Below, in pieces: positions 56,859 to 64,000 of a stretch of 64,000 bases of DNA. The notes beneath the pieces are model-generated. The model ran no database searches, was not told the origin of the DNA, and saw only the letters and a program-made list of their open reading frames with translations. The translations under genes were made by a program, and so were the position numbers. Numbering within the stretch: position 1 is the stretch's first letter; each line of letters starts with the position of its first letter. Origin of the DNA: JAGVIE01 sp964520905 (lineage in GTDB: Bacteria; Bacteroidota; Ignavibacteria; UBA10030; SZUA-254); contig CAZFQL010000003.1 of NCBI GenBank assembly GCA_964520905.1, positions 186,001-250,000 of the forward strand, given 5' to 3'.

Positions 56859-57229
56859 TCTTTAAGCACTCTATCGATAGTAGAAAGAACATCGTCCATT
56901 TTATACGGTTTGCCGATGAAATCCTTGGCACCGAATTCCTTCGCTTCCATCGCATGTTTGAGGTCGGCATAACCTGTCAACATAATCGCTTTGGTTGGTA
57001 GAGCATGTTCCTTAATATACTTTAGAACTTTTATACCGTTGGCGATAGGCATTTGAATATCAAGAAGTGTTAGATCAAATTTTTCTTTTTTGAGTAAGTT
57101 GATAGCTTCCTCACCATCCGATGCTTCTTTGATTTCGTAACCGGCATTCTCGAGGACATGGGAAAGCAACATCCTCAATTCTGGTTCATCGTCGACGACG
57201 AGTATCCGGGTTTTATCTTTTATATTCAA
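56855..57229 (-). CDS. Stand-alone response regulator (receiver domain)
   Basis: I place the start at TTG 57229, six nt after AGGAGA (57236-57241, read on the minus strand), rather than at an upstream in-frame TTG. The 124-residue product is a pure receiver domain: acidic pair DD (13-14), phosphoacceptor D57 in LTLLDIQMP, T85 and K107 in FIGKPY. There is no output domain. Its stop overlaps the start of the secretion ATPase gene (4 nt), so it may regulate that ATPase directly by phosphorylation-dependent binding. Confidence 0.9.
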   Translation of the reverse strand: MNIKDKTRILVVDDEPELRMLLSHVLENAGYEIKEASDGEEAINLLKKEKFDLTLLDIQMPIANGIKVLKYIKEHALPTKAIMLTGYADLKHAMEAKEFGAKDFIGKPYKMDDVLSTIDRVLKE

Positions 57230-57318
57230 TGTATTTCTCCTGTGTAACAATTATCAAGAATACTAATATAGCAACACTGGCAAGGTATATAAAACGCAGT
57301 TAAAAAACAAAAATGAGT

Positions 57319-57392
57319 GCGCCAGAAGGGAGTCGAACCCCTAACCCTCAGCTCCGTAGGCTGATGCTCTATCCAGTTGAGCTACTGGCGCG
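57319..57392 (-). tRNA. tRNA-Arg(ACG)
   Basis: On the minus strand the 74-nt gene starts GCGCCAG and ends CUGGCGC plus discriminator A. Anticodon stem UCAGC/GCUGA holds loop CUACGGA, anticodon ACG, whose wobble A is normally deaminated to inosine to read CGU/CGC/CGA. The D arm and T arm (GGGGUUCGACUCCC) are normal. CCA is not encoded. Confidence 0.93.
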
Positions 57393-57653
57393 TTAAAATT
57401 GGGCACTTTTTTCTACAAACATCATCGATTTGTGACGAGTTCGTCAACAATTTTGTCAACAATTCAATTCTCAACCGATGTAAATAGACTCGCAGACGGT
57501 TGTTTATGATGGTTGATTGACAGAACAAAGATACAAAAATTTCAATTCTATCTCAAGTGAAATAATCTTTTTTTACGTTTGAATTGAAACATATTCCAAC
57601 TTTCTTCTAGTGTTCTTGTATTTCATTTAGAAGGTTGTTGTGGTGGATAGGGC

Positions 57654-57685
57654 AAAGTCTCGACCGGAAACGGTTGGGACTTTTT
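57654..57685 (+). terminator. Strong hairpin with GAAA tetraloop and T-run
   Basis: AAAGTCTCGACCG (57654-57666), loop GAAA, CGGTTGGGACTTT (57671-57683) form a 13-bp stem with wobble pairs, followed by T's. No plus-strand gene precedes it, so it may end an unrecognised non-coding transcript. Confidence 0.65.
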
Positions 57686-57746
57686 ATTTATTACTGGTGG
57701 AAAGATTACTCAATTCTTTCAATTAACTGTCAATCGATATAAAATA

Positions 57747-57819
57747 AGAAGTCCCATCCGAAGTTATGCACATGTGGGGAGGGCACACGTGCAAGGAGGG
57801 TCTTCTAGGTGAGACTTCT
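57747..57819 (+). other. Structured non-coding element with alternative stems
   Basis: AGAAGTC (57747-57753) can pair with GACTTCT (57813-57819), or AGAAGTCCC with GGGTCTTCT (57798-57806, one mismatch). An inner hairpin GCACATGTG (57768-57776) / CACACGTGC (57784-57792, one mismatch) fits inside either. The mutually exclusive outer stems resemble a conformational switch, but no regulated gene follows closely. Confidence 0.45.
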
Positions 57820-58459
57820 ACTTTAGAACATAAGTGTGTGAGTATGCGTTCCTTTTGGGAATATACTAAAAGATAGCTGGACAGAAATGAGTGAGGGGGC
57901 GGCGTTTGAATATATTTTCTTAGTATCGAGCATTCAATAATAGGATCAGCCTATCAGGGATTTTAAGTTGTAGAAACAAGGATATTATAGAGGTTATCAT
58001 GAAAATAATGGAGCGCTTTTTCTTTTTTTGTGCAGGTCACCAGCAACATAGGAATACTAGAAATAATAAACCCTGTCACGCTAAGTTAACATGGCAGGGT
58101 CCCCAAGATACGATTCGAATATCGTATATGTAATAGTAAAATTAAATCGCTCGATTGTCTATAGGTATACTTCCAATTTATTCGTAGTCATTCTAATGAC
58201 GTGTAATGGTAAATAATAACCTAATCTAATTTTAGATTAAAAATACTAACCTTATCAGAAATGGTTGGGGTTTTGAATTATTGGTGTTTTGGGGTTCACA
58301 TACACTTCGCAATATGTATAAAGGTTGTTTTGGTCCTCATGAGTGTATTAGGATAAGACCTGAATACCATGTATATTAAATCTAAGATATTTCTTGTCAA
58401 ACTCTCCTTTAAAAATGTTTCACCAAGTGTTCACTAATTCAGAAATTCGAGGTTAATGA

Positions 58460-58666
58460 ATGATTCAACTAGCCAATGAATGGAAATTTTATCAAGACAA
58501 CAATGGTCAATGGCAATGGCGGAAGTTTATCGCCAATAAAGTCGTAGCTGTTTCTTTTGATAGTTTTCAATCACGGAAGGAGTGTATCGGGAATGCCGGG
58601 CAGAGGGGCTATGTTGCTCCTCCTAAAAAGTGCCGTTATGCGAAAGTAGGTTCATCAAGTCTTTAA
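58460..58666 (+). CDS. Small DUF1508/YegP-like protein
   Basis: The 68-residue product has the single-repeat pattern of DUF1508: KFYQDNNGQWQWRKFIANK, VVAVSFDSF and SRKECIGNA, with the conserved W-x-W-R and a Cys in the last strand/helix. GAGGTT lies a few bases before the ATG. The function of the family is unknown. A terminator follows about 90 nt downstream. Confidence 0.65.
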   Translation: MIQLANEWKFYQDNNGQWQWRKFIANKVVAVSFDSFQSRKECIGNAGQRGYVAPPKKCRYAKVGSSSL

Positions 58667-58754
58667 TCGTGCGGTGGAAGTATGATTCGTCCGTGCGTAC
58701 TTTTAGTGACTTGAGTAAGCCCCCTTTGATCTTACCGATAATAATGAGATGAAT

Positions 58755-58783
58755 CCTAAACCCAATGGGCTTAGGGTTTTTTA
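58755..58783 (+). terminator. Terminator after the DUF1508-like gene
   Basis: CCTAAACCC / GGGCTTAGG stem (58755-58763, 58767-58775; one mismatch) with a three-base loop and a T-run. Confidence 0.75.
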
Positions 58784-59046
58784 TTTCTACCAACCTGAAA
58801 CAATTCACACTAATTAATGATCTTTTTTAAATCGTTTGGAAGGAGAATATGAAATAAACCCTTGTGCATTGATCGCATAATAATCCCGAGTTGAAAGGAG
58901 GTTTTTTACCAAAGAATGGGTATTGGAAATGGCATCCAAATCATCTAACCAGGGGCAAGTCAATTTCATATCAATAATTCTGATATATACTAATACTACA
59001 AAGTGAATCCTTGCTTGAGTCTGGAATATTTGGTATGTTTTGAGTC
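58784..59046. other. Short non-coding stretch before the HsdS-like remnant
   Basis: No gene or structure recognised; the sequence may contain decayed material from a lost hsdS gene, but I could not trace a frame. Confidence 0.35.
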
Positions 59047-59220
59047 ATGATAATGATTCTGGGATATGGAGTTTCTATCAAACAAAAGAGTTCTTTTGAG
59101 CCCGCTGGTTATGTTAAAGTAATGGCGGTCTGTGAAGAGTTGAAAACGAATCTCACGCACGCCAAGAGAGTGAGCAAGGAGTTTGTGGAGGCGGTAGTGG
59201 GAGGGGTGGTGGCTCAGTGA
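59047..59220 (+). pseudogene. HsdS C-terminal remnant (type I restriction specificity subunit)
   Basis: A 57-codon frame from ATG 59047 encodes GYVKVMAVCEELKTNLTHAK followed by SKEFVEAVVGGVVAQ. This resembles the C-terminal coiled coil of HsdS subunits (consensus-like 'KVDELMALCDELEARL ... LLEAVV..LL'). The target-recognition domains are absent, so it cannot specify DNA by itself. Its stop overlaps the GTG start of the following nuclease gene (GTGA, 59217-59220). It may be a decayed gene or the tail of one interrupted upstream; a genuine small helical protein is less likely. Confidence 0.55.
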
Positions 59221-60242
59221 ACAAGTCTCCGAACGTTGTAGTCACACCATTTGGCCCGATACCAAAGTACGAAGGAGCTTTACAGAAAAAAGCACGACTG
59301 TTACAAGGATATTATCGTCAGGAAATTTTGCAGTCACCAATGGGAACAGGTCCAACCGAACAGGACGGCCAAAATTATTGCAATATGCTGGTTGACGGAG
59401 AGAAACACGGCAGAAATTTTCTAACTCAAGAAATCTTTGAGTACGCCAAGTTCCGATGCCGAGACAAACGGAATATTGAAACGATAGAAGAGTTTCGGCT
59501 TTTCAACAACATGCTCTCCAGTCAGCCTATGTGCTTTAATCTGTTTGTTCCCCTACGATCCGCTGTGAGAGAAGGTAAAGAGTTTGTTACAAGAGTGTTT
59601 CAGAGTGTATTACCTCAACTCAAAATATCAAAGATAATCAACATTGAAATTGAATATATCCCAATTCCGATTGAAGAATATATCGATGACAAAACTGCCT
59701 TTGATGCATTTGTTGAATACCGCACCAAGAGTTGGGAAAAGGGTTGTATAGCTATCGAAACAAAATATGTTGACTCGTTGGGGAAGAATAACCCAAAGAA
59801 TATGAAACGAAAACTAGAGGTAGCTCAAGAAGTGGGCTGCTTCACCCCAGACGGGTTAAACTTAATCACAGCAAATTGTCCACAGATCGTCCGCAACTTT
59901 CTCTTAACGGAGAAATATCGATTAAATCACTCATTCAGCATTTCACATTCAATTATGCTCGCATTGAACGAAGACAAGGAGTCCGGCACCGAAATACAGA
60001 AATTGAAGAATGTTCTTCGCCCTGAATTTCAGTCAAAGATAGAAAAGATCTCATTGGAAGATTTTGCCCAAGCAGTTCGCGATCATTGCCCAACGGAAGA
60101 AATTGCATGGATTGAGAATTTAAGAAGACGATATCTGGATATGAAGAAAGCTGCAGAGTTGGCGGAGGCGGTGGTGAGGAGAGTGGTGGGGTTTGTAGTA
60201 GCGAGCGAGGAAGAGTTTGAGAAGTATAAAATAACGGAGTAG
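59217..60242 (+). CDS. PD-(D/E)XK restriction-endonuclease-like protein (PGN_0703 type)
   Basis: The 341-residue protein starts at GTG 59217, overlapping the previous stop, with GGAGG-like sequence about 13 nt before. The nuclease core is marked by AFDAFVEYRTKSW (D163) and GCIAIETKYVDSLGK (E181, K183): the D...ExK triad of the PD-(D/E)XK superfamily, in the sequence context I associate with the PGN_0703 family of putative restriction endonucleases. No cognate methyltransferase lies nearby in the window. The C-terminus (ELAEAVVRRVVGFVV) is helical. Its coupling to an HsdS-like remnant suggests a place in a damaged restriction locus or a distinct defence gene. Confidence 0.72.
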   Translation: MNKSPNVVVTPFGPIPKYEGALQKKARLLQGYYRQEILQSPMGTGPTEQDGQNYCNMLVDGEKHGRNFLTQEIFEYAKFRCRDKRNIETIEEFRLFNNMLSSQPMCFNLFVPLRSAVREGKEFVTRVFQSVLPQLKISKIINIEIEYIPIPIEEYIDDKTAFDAFVEYRTKSWEKGCIAIETKYVDSLGKNNPKNMKRKLEVAQEVGCFTPDGLNLITANCPQIVRNFLLTEKYRLNHSFSISHSIMLALNEDKESGTEIQKLKNVLRPEFQSKIEKISLEDFAQAVRDHCPTEEIAWIENLRRRYLDMKKAAELAEAVVRRVVGFVVASEEEFEKYKITE

Positions 60243-60284
60243 GAAAAGAGAAGCAATATGGAAGGGAAATGATAGTAAGCAAAA

Positions 60285-60531
60285 AGTAATGCGGCTAAAG
60301 CCATTATTTTTAAAAAATATTATCAGTCTGCTAATTTATCAGTTGACTAAAGTCAACTGCTATGGATATAAAGAGCAACTGCAATAAATACAAAGAGCAA
60401 CTGTAATAAATAAGAAAGATAGTCCATTGCAGTTCACTTCTCCTAAAGGTCCGAAGGACTCCTTTGGAGGATGGCTTTGCCAAGTGAACTGAAAAAGAAA
60501 TAAAAAAACATTTGGCTTCAGCCACATAATT
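60285..60531. mobile_element. Composite palindromic element (MITE/REP-like)
   Basis: Imperfect terminal inverted repeats are TAATGCGGCTAAAGCCATTA (60287-60306) and TTTGGCTTCAGCCACATAAT (60511-60530). Between them lie a perfect hairpin CAGTTGAC-TAAA-GTCAACTG (60340-60359), two 22-bp tandem units starting AAAGAGCAACTG (60370-60391 and 60392-60413), and a larger hairpin with 10-bp arms CAGTTCACTT/AAGTGAACTG (60430-60439, 60482-60491) that encloses further stems. No transposase. It looks like a non-autonomous or REP-type element. Confidence 0.6.
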
Positions 60532-60600
60532 CTAACTGCAAGAGATAGAAGAAGTGAATTCTATAGATTATTAATTAAATAACCATCAAAAGGAAAAATC

Positions 60601-60786
60601 ATGGAAGAATCAAAACAAAACGCACAGCCGGTAATTAGTGAATACAAAGGCAAACCGACCCTACGCATACCAATCGTGGACGATCCATCTCCCGATACGG
60701 CATGGCACTGGTTTACATTCGGTAAAACCAAAGCCAAAGCAATTGTGAAGTTCTATGATGCGATAAAGAAATTTGCAGAAGAATAA
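60601..60786 (+). CDS. Small conserved-looking protein of unknown function
   Basis: The 61-residue product follows AAAAGGA by several bases. The sequence has SEYKGKPTLRIPI and HWFTFGKTKAKAIVKFYDAIKKFAEE. The FG.xKAxAI...IxxF pattern is reminiscent of small cytoplasmic proteins found near mobile elements, though I cannot name a family. It lies 22 nt before the TPR membrane protein gene. Confidence 0.6.
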   Translation: MEESKQNAQPVISEYKGKPTLRIPIVDDPSPDTAWHWFTFGKTKAKAIVKFYDAIKKFAEE

Positions 60787-60807
60787 CTATACCATTGAAT
60801 TGTTTTT

Positions 60808-62502
60808 GTGGCTTATAGATCAGCCAAAATATTTTTTTCATTCCTTGTTACAATAATTGTAACCCTTATAGTTTATTGGGAATCGCTCGATAATCAATTT
60901 ACTACATGGGATGATCCGGCTTATATACTCAATAATCCACACATTAAAGAGTTATCGGTAGAATCGGTTGTTCGAATTTTTACAACACCTCAATATCTGC
61001 GTAATTACCAGCCACTTGTTTTGGTCTCTTATGCGGTTGATTATCACTATAGCCAACTGAATGCCTATAGCTACCACCTAACGAATCTTATAATCCACCT
61101 ATGCAATACGATTTTTGTTTTAATAATATTCTACAGCCTTACAGAAGAACTAAAAATATCGACAATCGTCGCACTATTTTTTGGCATACATCCGATGCAT
61201 GTGGAGTCGGTAGCGTGGCTCTCGGCAAGGTCCGATCTTCTTTTCGCTTTCTTCTATTTAACTTCGATCATCTTCTATCTTGCCTATCATCGTAGTGATG
61301 AGCAGAAGAGATATTATTTATTTTCACTTGCATTATTTATATTAGCAATTCTCTCGAAGGCGCTTGCTGTATCCCTGCCCCTTATACTATTGTTGCTCGA
61401 TTACTACGGAGGCAGAAAATTTGACAGGAAAATGTTATTGGAAAAGATTCCGTTTCTAATCATTGCTGCTGCAGGCGGGATGGTTGCTTTCCTCGGCAGG
61501 ACGGCGGTGAATATTCCCGGCACAGCCGATACATATTCATTTATAGATAGAGTGTTACTCGGTAGCTATAGTACAATCGGCTATTTGTGGAAAATTTTAT
61601 TTCCGGCAAAACTATGCGCAATTTATAACTATCCTGAAAAAATAAATGGCTCGCTCCATATAGAAGTCTGGTTTTATCTTCTGCTATTTATTCTCATCCT
61701 TTTTGTTACCGTTTATTCGTGGAGATATTCTAAGAAGATATTTTTTGGATTGATGTTTTTCTTCCTTACGATAGCCTCGGTTCTCCCATTCTTTAATTTA
61801 CCGCTTCCGATCATGGCTGACCGGTACAGTTATCTTCCTTCGCTCGGTTTGTTTTTCCTTCTTGCCGTGGGCAATCAAAAATTCGGAAGTATGTTGTCTG
61901 TGAGGATGAATTCCCGCGCGCCTCGTTTTGTTTTAGGTGCAATTCTCAGCTTATACATCATTTGGCTTGCAAGTTTGACTTATGGCAGAACAAAAGTCTG
62001 GATGGATGGAGTTACGTTGTGGTCGGATGTAATCAGGTTTTATCCGAACGATTCTGGTTCATATAAAAATCGGGGGACCGCATACCTCACCGCAGGAAAA
62101 TATTATGAAGCTAAGATTGATTTTGACAGGGCATTGAATTTGAGACCCAATTATCCGGACGCACTAATCGGGCGGGGAATTGCCTTTGTAACACAGAATT
62201 ATTTTGACGATGCACTAAAAGATTTTTCAAATGCCATAATATTTGATCCGCAGAATGCACCGGCATATTTCAATAAAGGATTCACCCTGTCTAATCTTGG
62301 ACGTTTCGGAGAGGCGATCCAATCATATTCAAGAGCGATTGATTTGAAGTATGATTATGGTGAGGCATATGTCAATAGAGGATTAATGAAACTTCAATTA
62401 AGCGATACCGTTGGCGCCTGTTTGGATTTGTATCGTGCGGCGAAAGATTTGCATTTTAAACCTGCGGAAGAATTTTACAATGAAATCTGCCTGAAGAAGT
62501 GA
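60808..62502 (+). CDS. TMTC-like membrane glycosyltransferase with C-terminal TPR repeats
   Basis: The 564-residue protein starts at GTG. It has about ten hydrophobic helices in residues 1-400 and the segments FTTWDDPAYILNNPHIKEL and GIHPMHVESVAWLSARSDLL, typical of the TMTC/DUF1736-type GT-C family. Three to four TPR repeats follow (about 415-550: GTAYLTAGKYYEAKIDFDRA, GIAFVTQNYFDDALKDFSNA, GFTLSNLGRFGEAIQSYSRA). GT-C enzymes use polyprenyl-phosphate sugars outside the cytoplasm; in eukaryotes TMTCs O-mannosylate proteins. The bacterial substrate is unknown. Confidence 0.8.
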   Translation: MAYRSAKIFFSFLVTIIVTLIVYWESLDNQFTTWDDPAYILNNPHIKELSVESVVRIFTTPQYLRNYQPLVLVSYAVDYHYSQLNAYSYHLTNLIIHLCNTIFVLIIFYSLTEELKISTIVALFFGIHPMHVESVAWLSARSDLLFAFFYLTSIIFYLAYHRSDEQKRYYLFSLALFILAILSKALAVSLPLILLLLDYYGGRKFDRKMLLEKIPFLIIAAAGGMVAFLGRTAVNIPGTADTYSFIDRVLLGSYSTIGYLWKILFPAKLCAIYNYPEKINGSLHIEVWFYLLLFILILFVTVYSWRYSKKIFFGLMFFFLTIASVLPFFNLPLPIMADRYSYLPSLGLFFLLAVGNQKFGSMLSVRMNSRAPRFVLGAILSLYIIWLASLTYGRTKVWMDGVTLWSDVIRFYPNDSGSYKNRGTAYLTAGKYYEAKIDFDRALNLRPNYPDALIGRGIAFVTQNYFDDALKDFSNAIIFDPQNAPAYFNKGFTLSNLGRFGEAIQSYSRAIDLKYDYGEAYVNRGLMKLQLSDTVGACLDLYRAAKDLHFKPAEEFYNEICLKK

Positions 62503-62881
62503 ATAATGATGTGAAGCAAGTTTCATGCGGGGGCATGATAGGGCGTTCCGGAGAATAAAATAGTTATAGAATTTTATTGCTGTGATTCCGGGAGTTGTCA
62601 AATTATGTAACTAGTTTCATACAATAATCTTACCTGAAGTATATCTCTACCATCCGATAATGGTCGGAAGCAAAACGAAGATAATGTAATTTTTCCACTC
62701 ATTCTGAGATTCTATCGATTTTCCGGCAAAAAGTGCTATTTGATGGCAATCTAAACCTGTGAGGAAAGCCACAATACCTGTTGAAGATTTGGGATAGATT
62801 AGATAAGTTTTAACAGCATAAGTGTGTCTGTTAATGTAATTTGTGGCAACAGAAGATCAAGAAACATTAGGAGTTTAGTTT
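62503..62881. other. Intergenic region before the P-loop ATPase
   Basis: About 380 bases with no gene or strong structure recognised. Confidence 0.4.
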
Positions 62882-64000
62882 ATGGTGGATATACAGCAGG
62901 TTTTATCGAAATTAAATTTCGGAAGGGTAGATGGTGAGACCGATAACCGTTTCGAGCAGTGTTTCATCGGGACTGAAATGCTTAGACAGGTACTATTACC
63001 CCAGCATTCGCTCGTTGTCGGGAACAAAGGATCGGGTAAAAGCGCCATGTGCCGTCTCCTTGTTGACGACCTTCAGAAAGTAAAACCACTTCTTCCTAAA
63101 CAATACGAAGAAATTATTTGCGTTCCTGCTTATGGACTTCAGAGTGAGGAAGAAATACCAACCATCGAGCTTCGAGAGCTTAATCCACAGACGGTTGACG
63201 AATTTCGGTACTATTGGTTATCATATCTTGGATTAAAAGTTGCTTCTACACTCCTTCGCAATAAGAAAATGGAAGCATTGATATTGAAAAGTACAAATGA
63301 AAATGTTAAAAATGCTCATTCCACATTAAAGCATTTACTTGTCGATGTTGGGCTGTCTGAACAAAAAGGCGTCGTCGCTATATTACTTCATAAGTATCAT
63401 AAACTAAAGCAATCCCGATCTTCCAAATCTCAAGTTAAATCATACGATCAACATATTGCAGCAAATTTCAAGCAAAGAACCGGTGTAAGCATTATCGCGA
63501 TGTTAGAGGCTATTGATACGATACTAAGAGAAACTAAATCCCTGGTATGGATCATGCTGGATAAGTTGGACTTATTGTATGTCGATGACATAAATAAATT
63601 GCGCGCATCAATAACTGGCTTGGTGCAATTACTGGTTCAGTATGGAAATCAATTCAAAAATATTCACTTCAAGATATTTCTACGCAATGATATATATAGA
63701 CAACTGCACATCGTGAATAAATCGCACCTCATCAGCTATACTACCGATATGAAATGGCGCGGCTCTCTTCTTTTGAAGCTGTTAGTCGCACGCGCTGTCG
63801 TTGATCCTCAGGTTCAAGCATACTGTCAGGAAATGCTCGGAGAACCGGTCGATGTCACGACTGTTATCCTCGGATCGGACGAGTATGTTCTTCGCGTTTT
63901 CTATACCATTTTTGAGCCGACTATAAACCAGCAGGGAGCCGAGGACCGATCTGCTTTGTCTACACATCAATGGATATTGAAGCGGCTTGTTGATGGAATG
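62882..64000 (+). CDS. P-loop ATPase, Sll1717-like, 3' end beyond window
   Basis: The frame opens at ATG 62882 and is uninterrupted for 373 codons to the window edge. Walker A is GNKGSGKSA (residues 47-55, in HSLVVGNKGSGKSAMCRLL). A Walker B-like segment SLVWIMLDKLDLLYVDD lies near residue 225, followed by FKIFLRNDIYRQL, a pattern I associate with the Sll1717-family ATPases (FGRxDGETD...F near the start, LRND after Walker B). No membrane helix. Related P-loop proteins occur in defence islands, but the effector domain, if any, would be in the missing C-terminus. Confidence 0.7.
   Translation, partial: MVDIQQVLSKLNFGRVDGETDNRFEQCFIGTEMLRQVLLPQHSLVVGNKGSGKSAMCRLLVDDLQKVKPLLPKQYEEIICVPAYGLQSEEEIPTIELRELNPQTVDEFRYYWLSYLGLKVASTLLRNKKMEALILKSTNENVKNAHSTLKHLLVDVGLSEQKGVVAILLHKYHKLKQSRSSKSQVKSYDQHIAANFKQRTGVSIIAMLEAIDTILRETKSLVWIMLDKLDLLYVDDINKLRASITGLVQLLVQYGNQFKNIHFKIFLRNDIYRQLHIVNKSHLISYTTDMKWRGSLLLKLLVARAVVDPQVQAYCQEMLGEPVDVTTVILGSDEYVLRVFYTIFEPTINQQGAEDRSALSTHQWILKRLVDGM

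Larger units (their letters stand above)
57393..58459. other. 1.07-kb stretch without a convincing gene
   Basis: After the tRNA the DNA carries a hairpin terminator (57654-57685), a structured element (57747-57819), an inverted repeat that would terminate minus-strand transcription (58070-58078 with 58092-58100) and a short palindrome (58106-58126). A 44-codon frame at 57999-58133 has a GAGG site but is too weak to call. Confidence 0.5.

Noticed and set aside
57999..58133. 44-codon frame with a GAGG site
   Set aside because: It runs through an inverted repeat (58070-58100), resembles no known protein and has phenylalanine-rich low-complexity sequence.
60370..60413. Possible CRISPR-like repeat pair
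   Set aside because: There are only two directly adjacent 22-bp units without spacers, inside a palindromic element, and no cas genes in the window.
57319..64000. Genomic island integrated at tRNA-Arg(ACG)
   Set aside because: The tRNA is on the minus strand, so its 3' end faces lower coordinates, away from the accessory region. I found no second copy of the tRNA 3' end and no integrase.

Overview
The window looks like a metagenome-assembled scaffold from the FCB group, most plausibly an Ignavibacteria- or Kryptonia-like bacterium near Bacteroidota. The evidence is five large secreted proteins ending in the 'NYPNPFNP ... YNVLGQ ... G.Y.Y' type A C-terminal domain used by the type IX secretion system (T9SS), weak or absent Shine-Dalgarno sites before many genes, and moderate A+T content. 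A run of exactly 100 N at 34129-34228 is a scaffold gap. The taxonomic call is inferred from protein style only.

Layout. 1-2.3 kb: 3' part of a secreted M6-like metalloprotease with InlB-type repeats. 2.4-5.6 kb (minus): a Tat-exported DUF362 protein, a DUF6599-like secreted protein and an ArgD-type aminotransferase in one operon. 5.9-9.5 kb: a DUF5916 outer-membrane protein, a DHCW cupin and a thioredoxin-fold lipoprotein. 9.6 kb: tRNA-Arg(UCG). 10-21.3 kb: two paralogous T9SS cargo proteins (glycoside-hydrolase-like barrel plus golvesin-C domain) that share a perfectly identical 286-bp tract. Between them lie a minus-strand lipoprotein, a formyltransferase/beta-propeller protein and a methyltransferase.

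21.9-50.2 kb is a large Wzx/Wzy-type exopolysaccharide (EPS) locus. It holds a tyrosine autokinase/chain-length regulator, an SLBB protein, a polymerase/ligase, a flippase, the full UDP-N-acetyl-L-fucosamine set (CapE/CapF/CapG types), five glycosyltransferases (one cut by the assembly gap), a CapA-family protein, an ATP-grasp-like protein, a UDP-glucuronate 4-epimerase type enzyme, several other sugar-nucleotide SDRs with a nucleotidyltransferase, and the initiating sugar-phosphate transferase at the far end. A 1,547-residue T9SS repeat protein (42502-47145) is embedded in it. Many genes overlap by 4 nt (ATGA/GTGA), so the core behaves as one transcript. 50.3-57.2 kb: a phosphoesterase, an SGNH-like lipoprotein with a hexapeptide acetyltransferase, another SGNH-like T9SS cargo, a membrane protein, and a response regulator coupled to a GspE/PilB-type ATPase with an altered His box.

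Beyond tRNA-Arg(ACG) at 57.3 kb gene density falls and the content looks accessory: a 1-kb non-coding stretch with strong hairpins, a DUF1508-like small protein, a 57-residue remnant resembling the HsdS C-terminus translationally coupled to a PD-(D/E)XK nuclease of PGN_0703 type, a composite palindromic element, a TMTC-like membrane protein with TPR repeats, and the first 373 residues of a Sll1717-like P-loop ATPase that runs off the end.

How the genes work together: the EPS genes would build, flip, polymerise and export a surface glycan that probably contains FucNAc and a uronic acid, while T9SS places large modular proteins on the same surface. The 3' end carries defence-like fragments. I see no CRISPR array, rRNA, or recognisable transposase or integrase.
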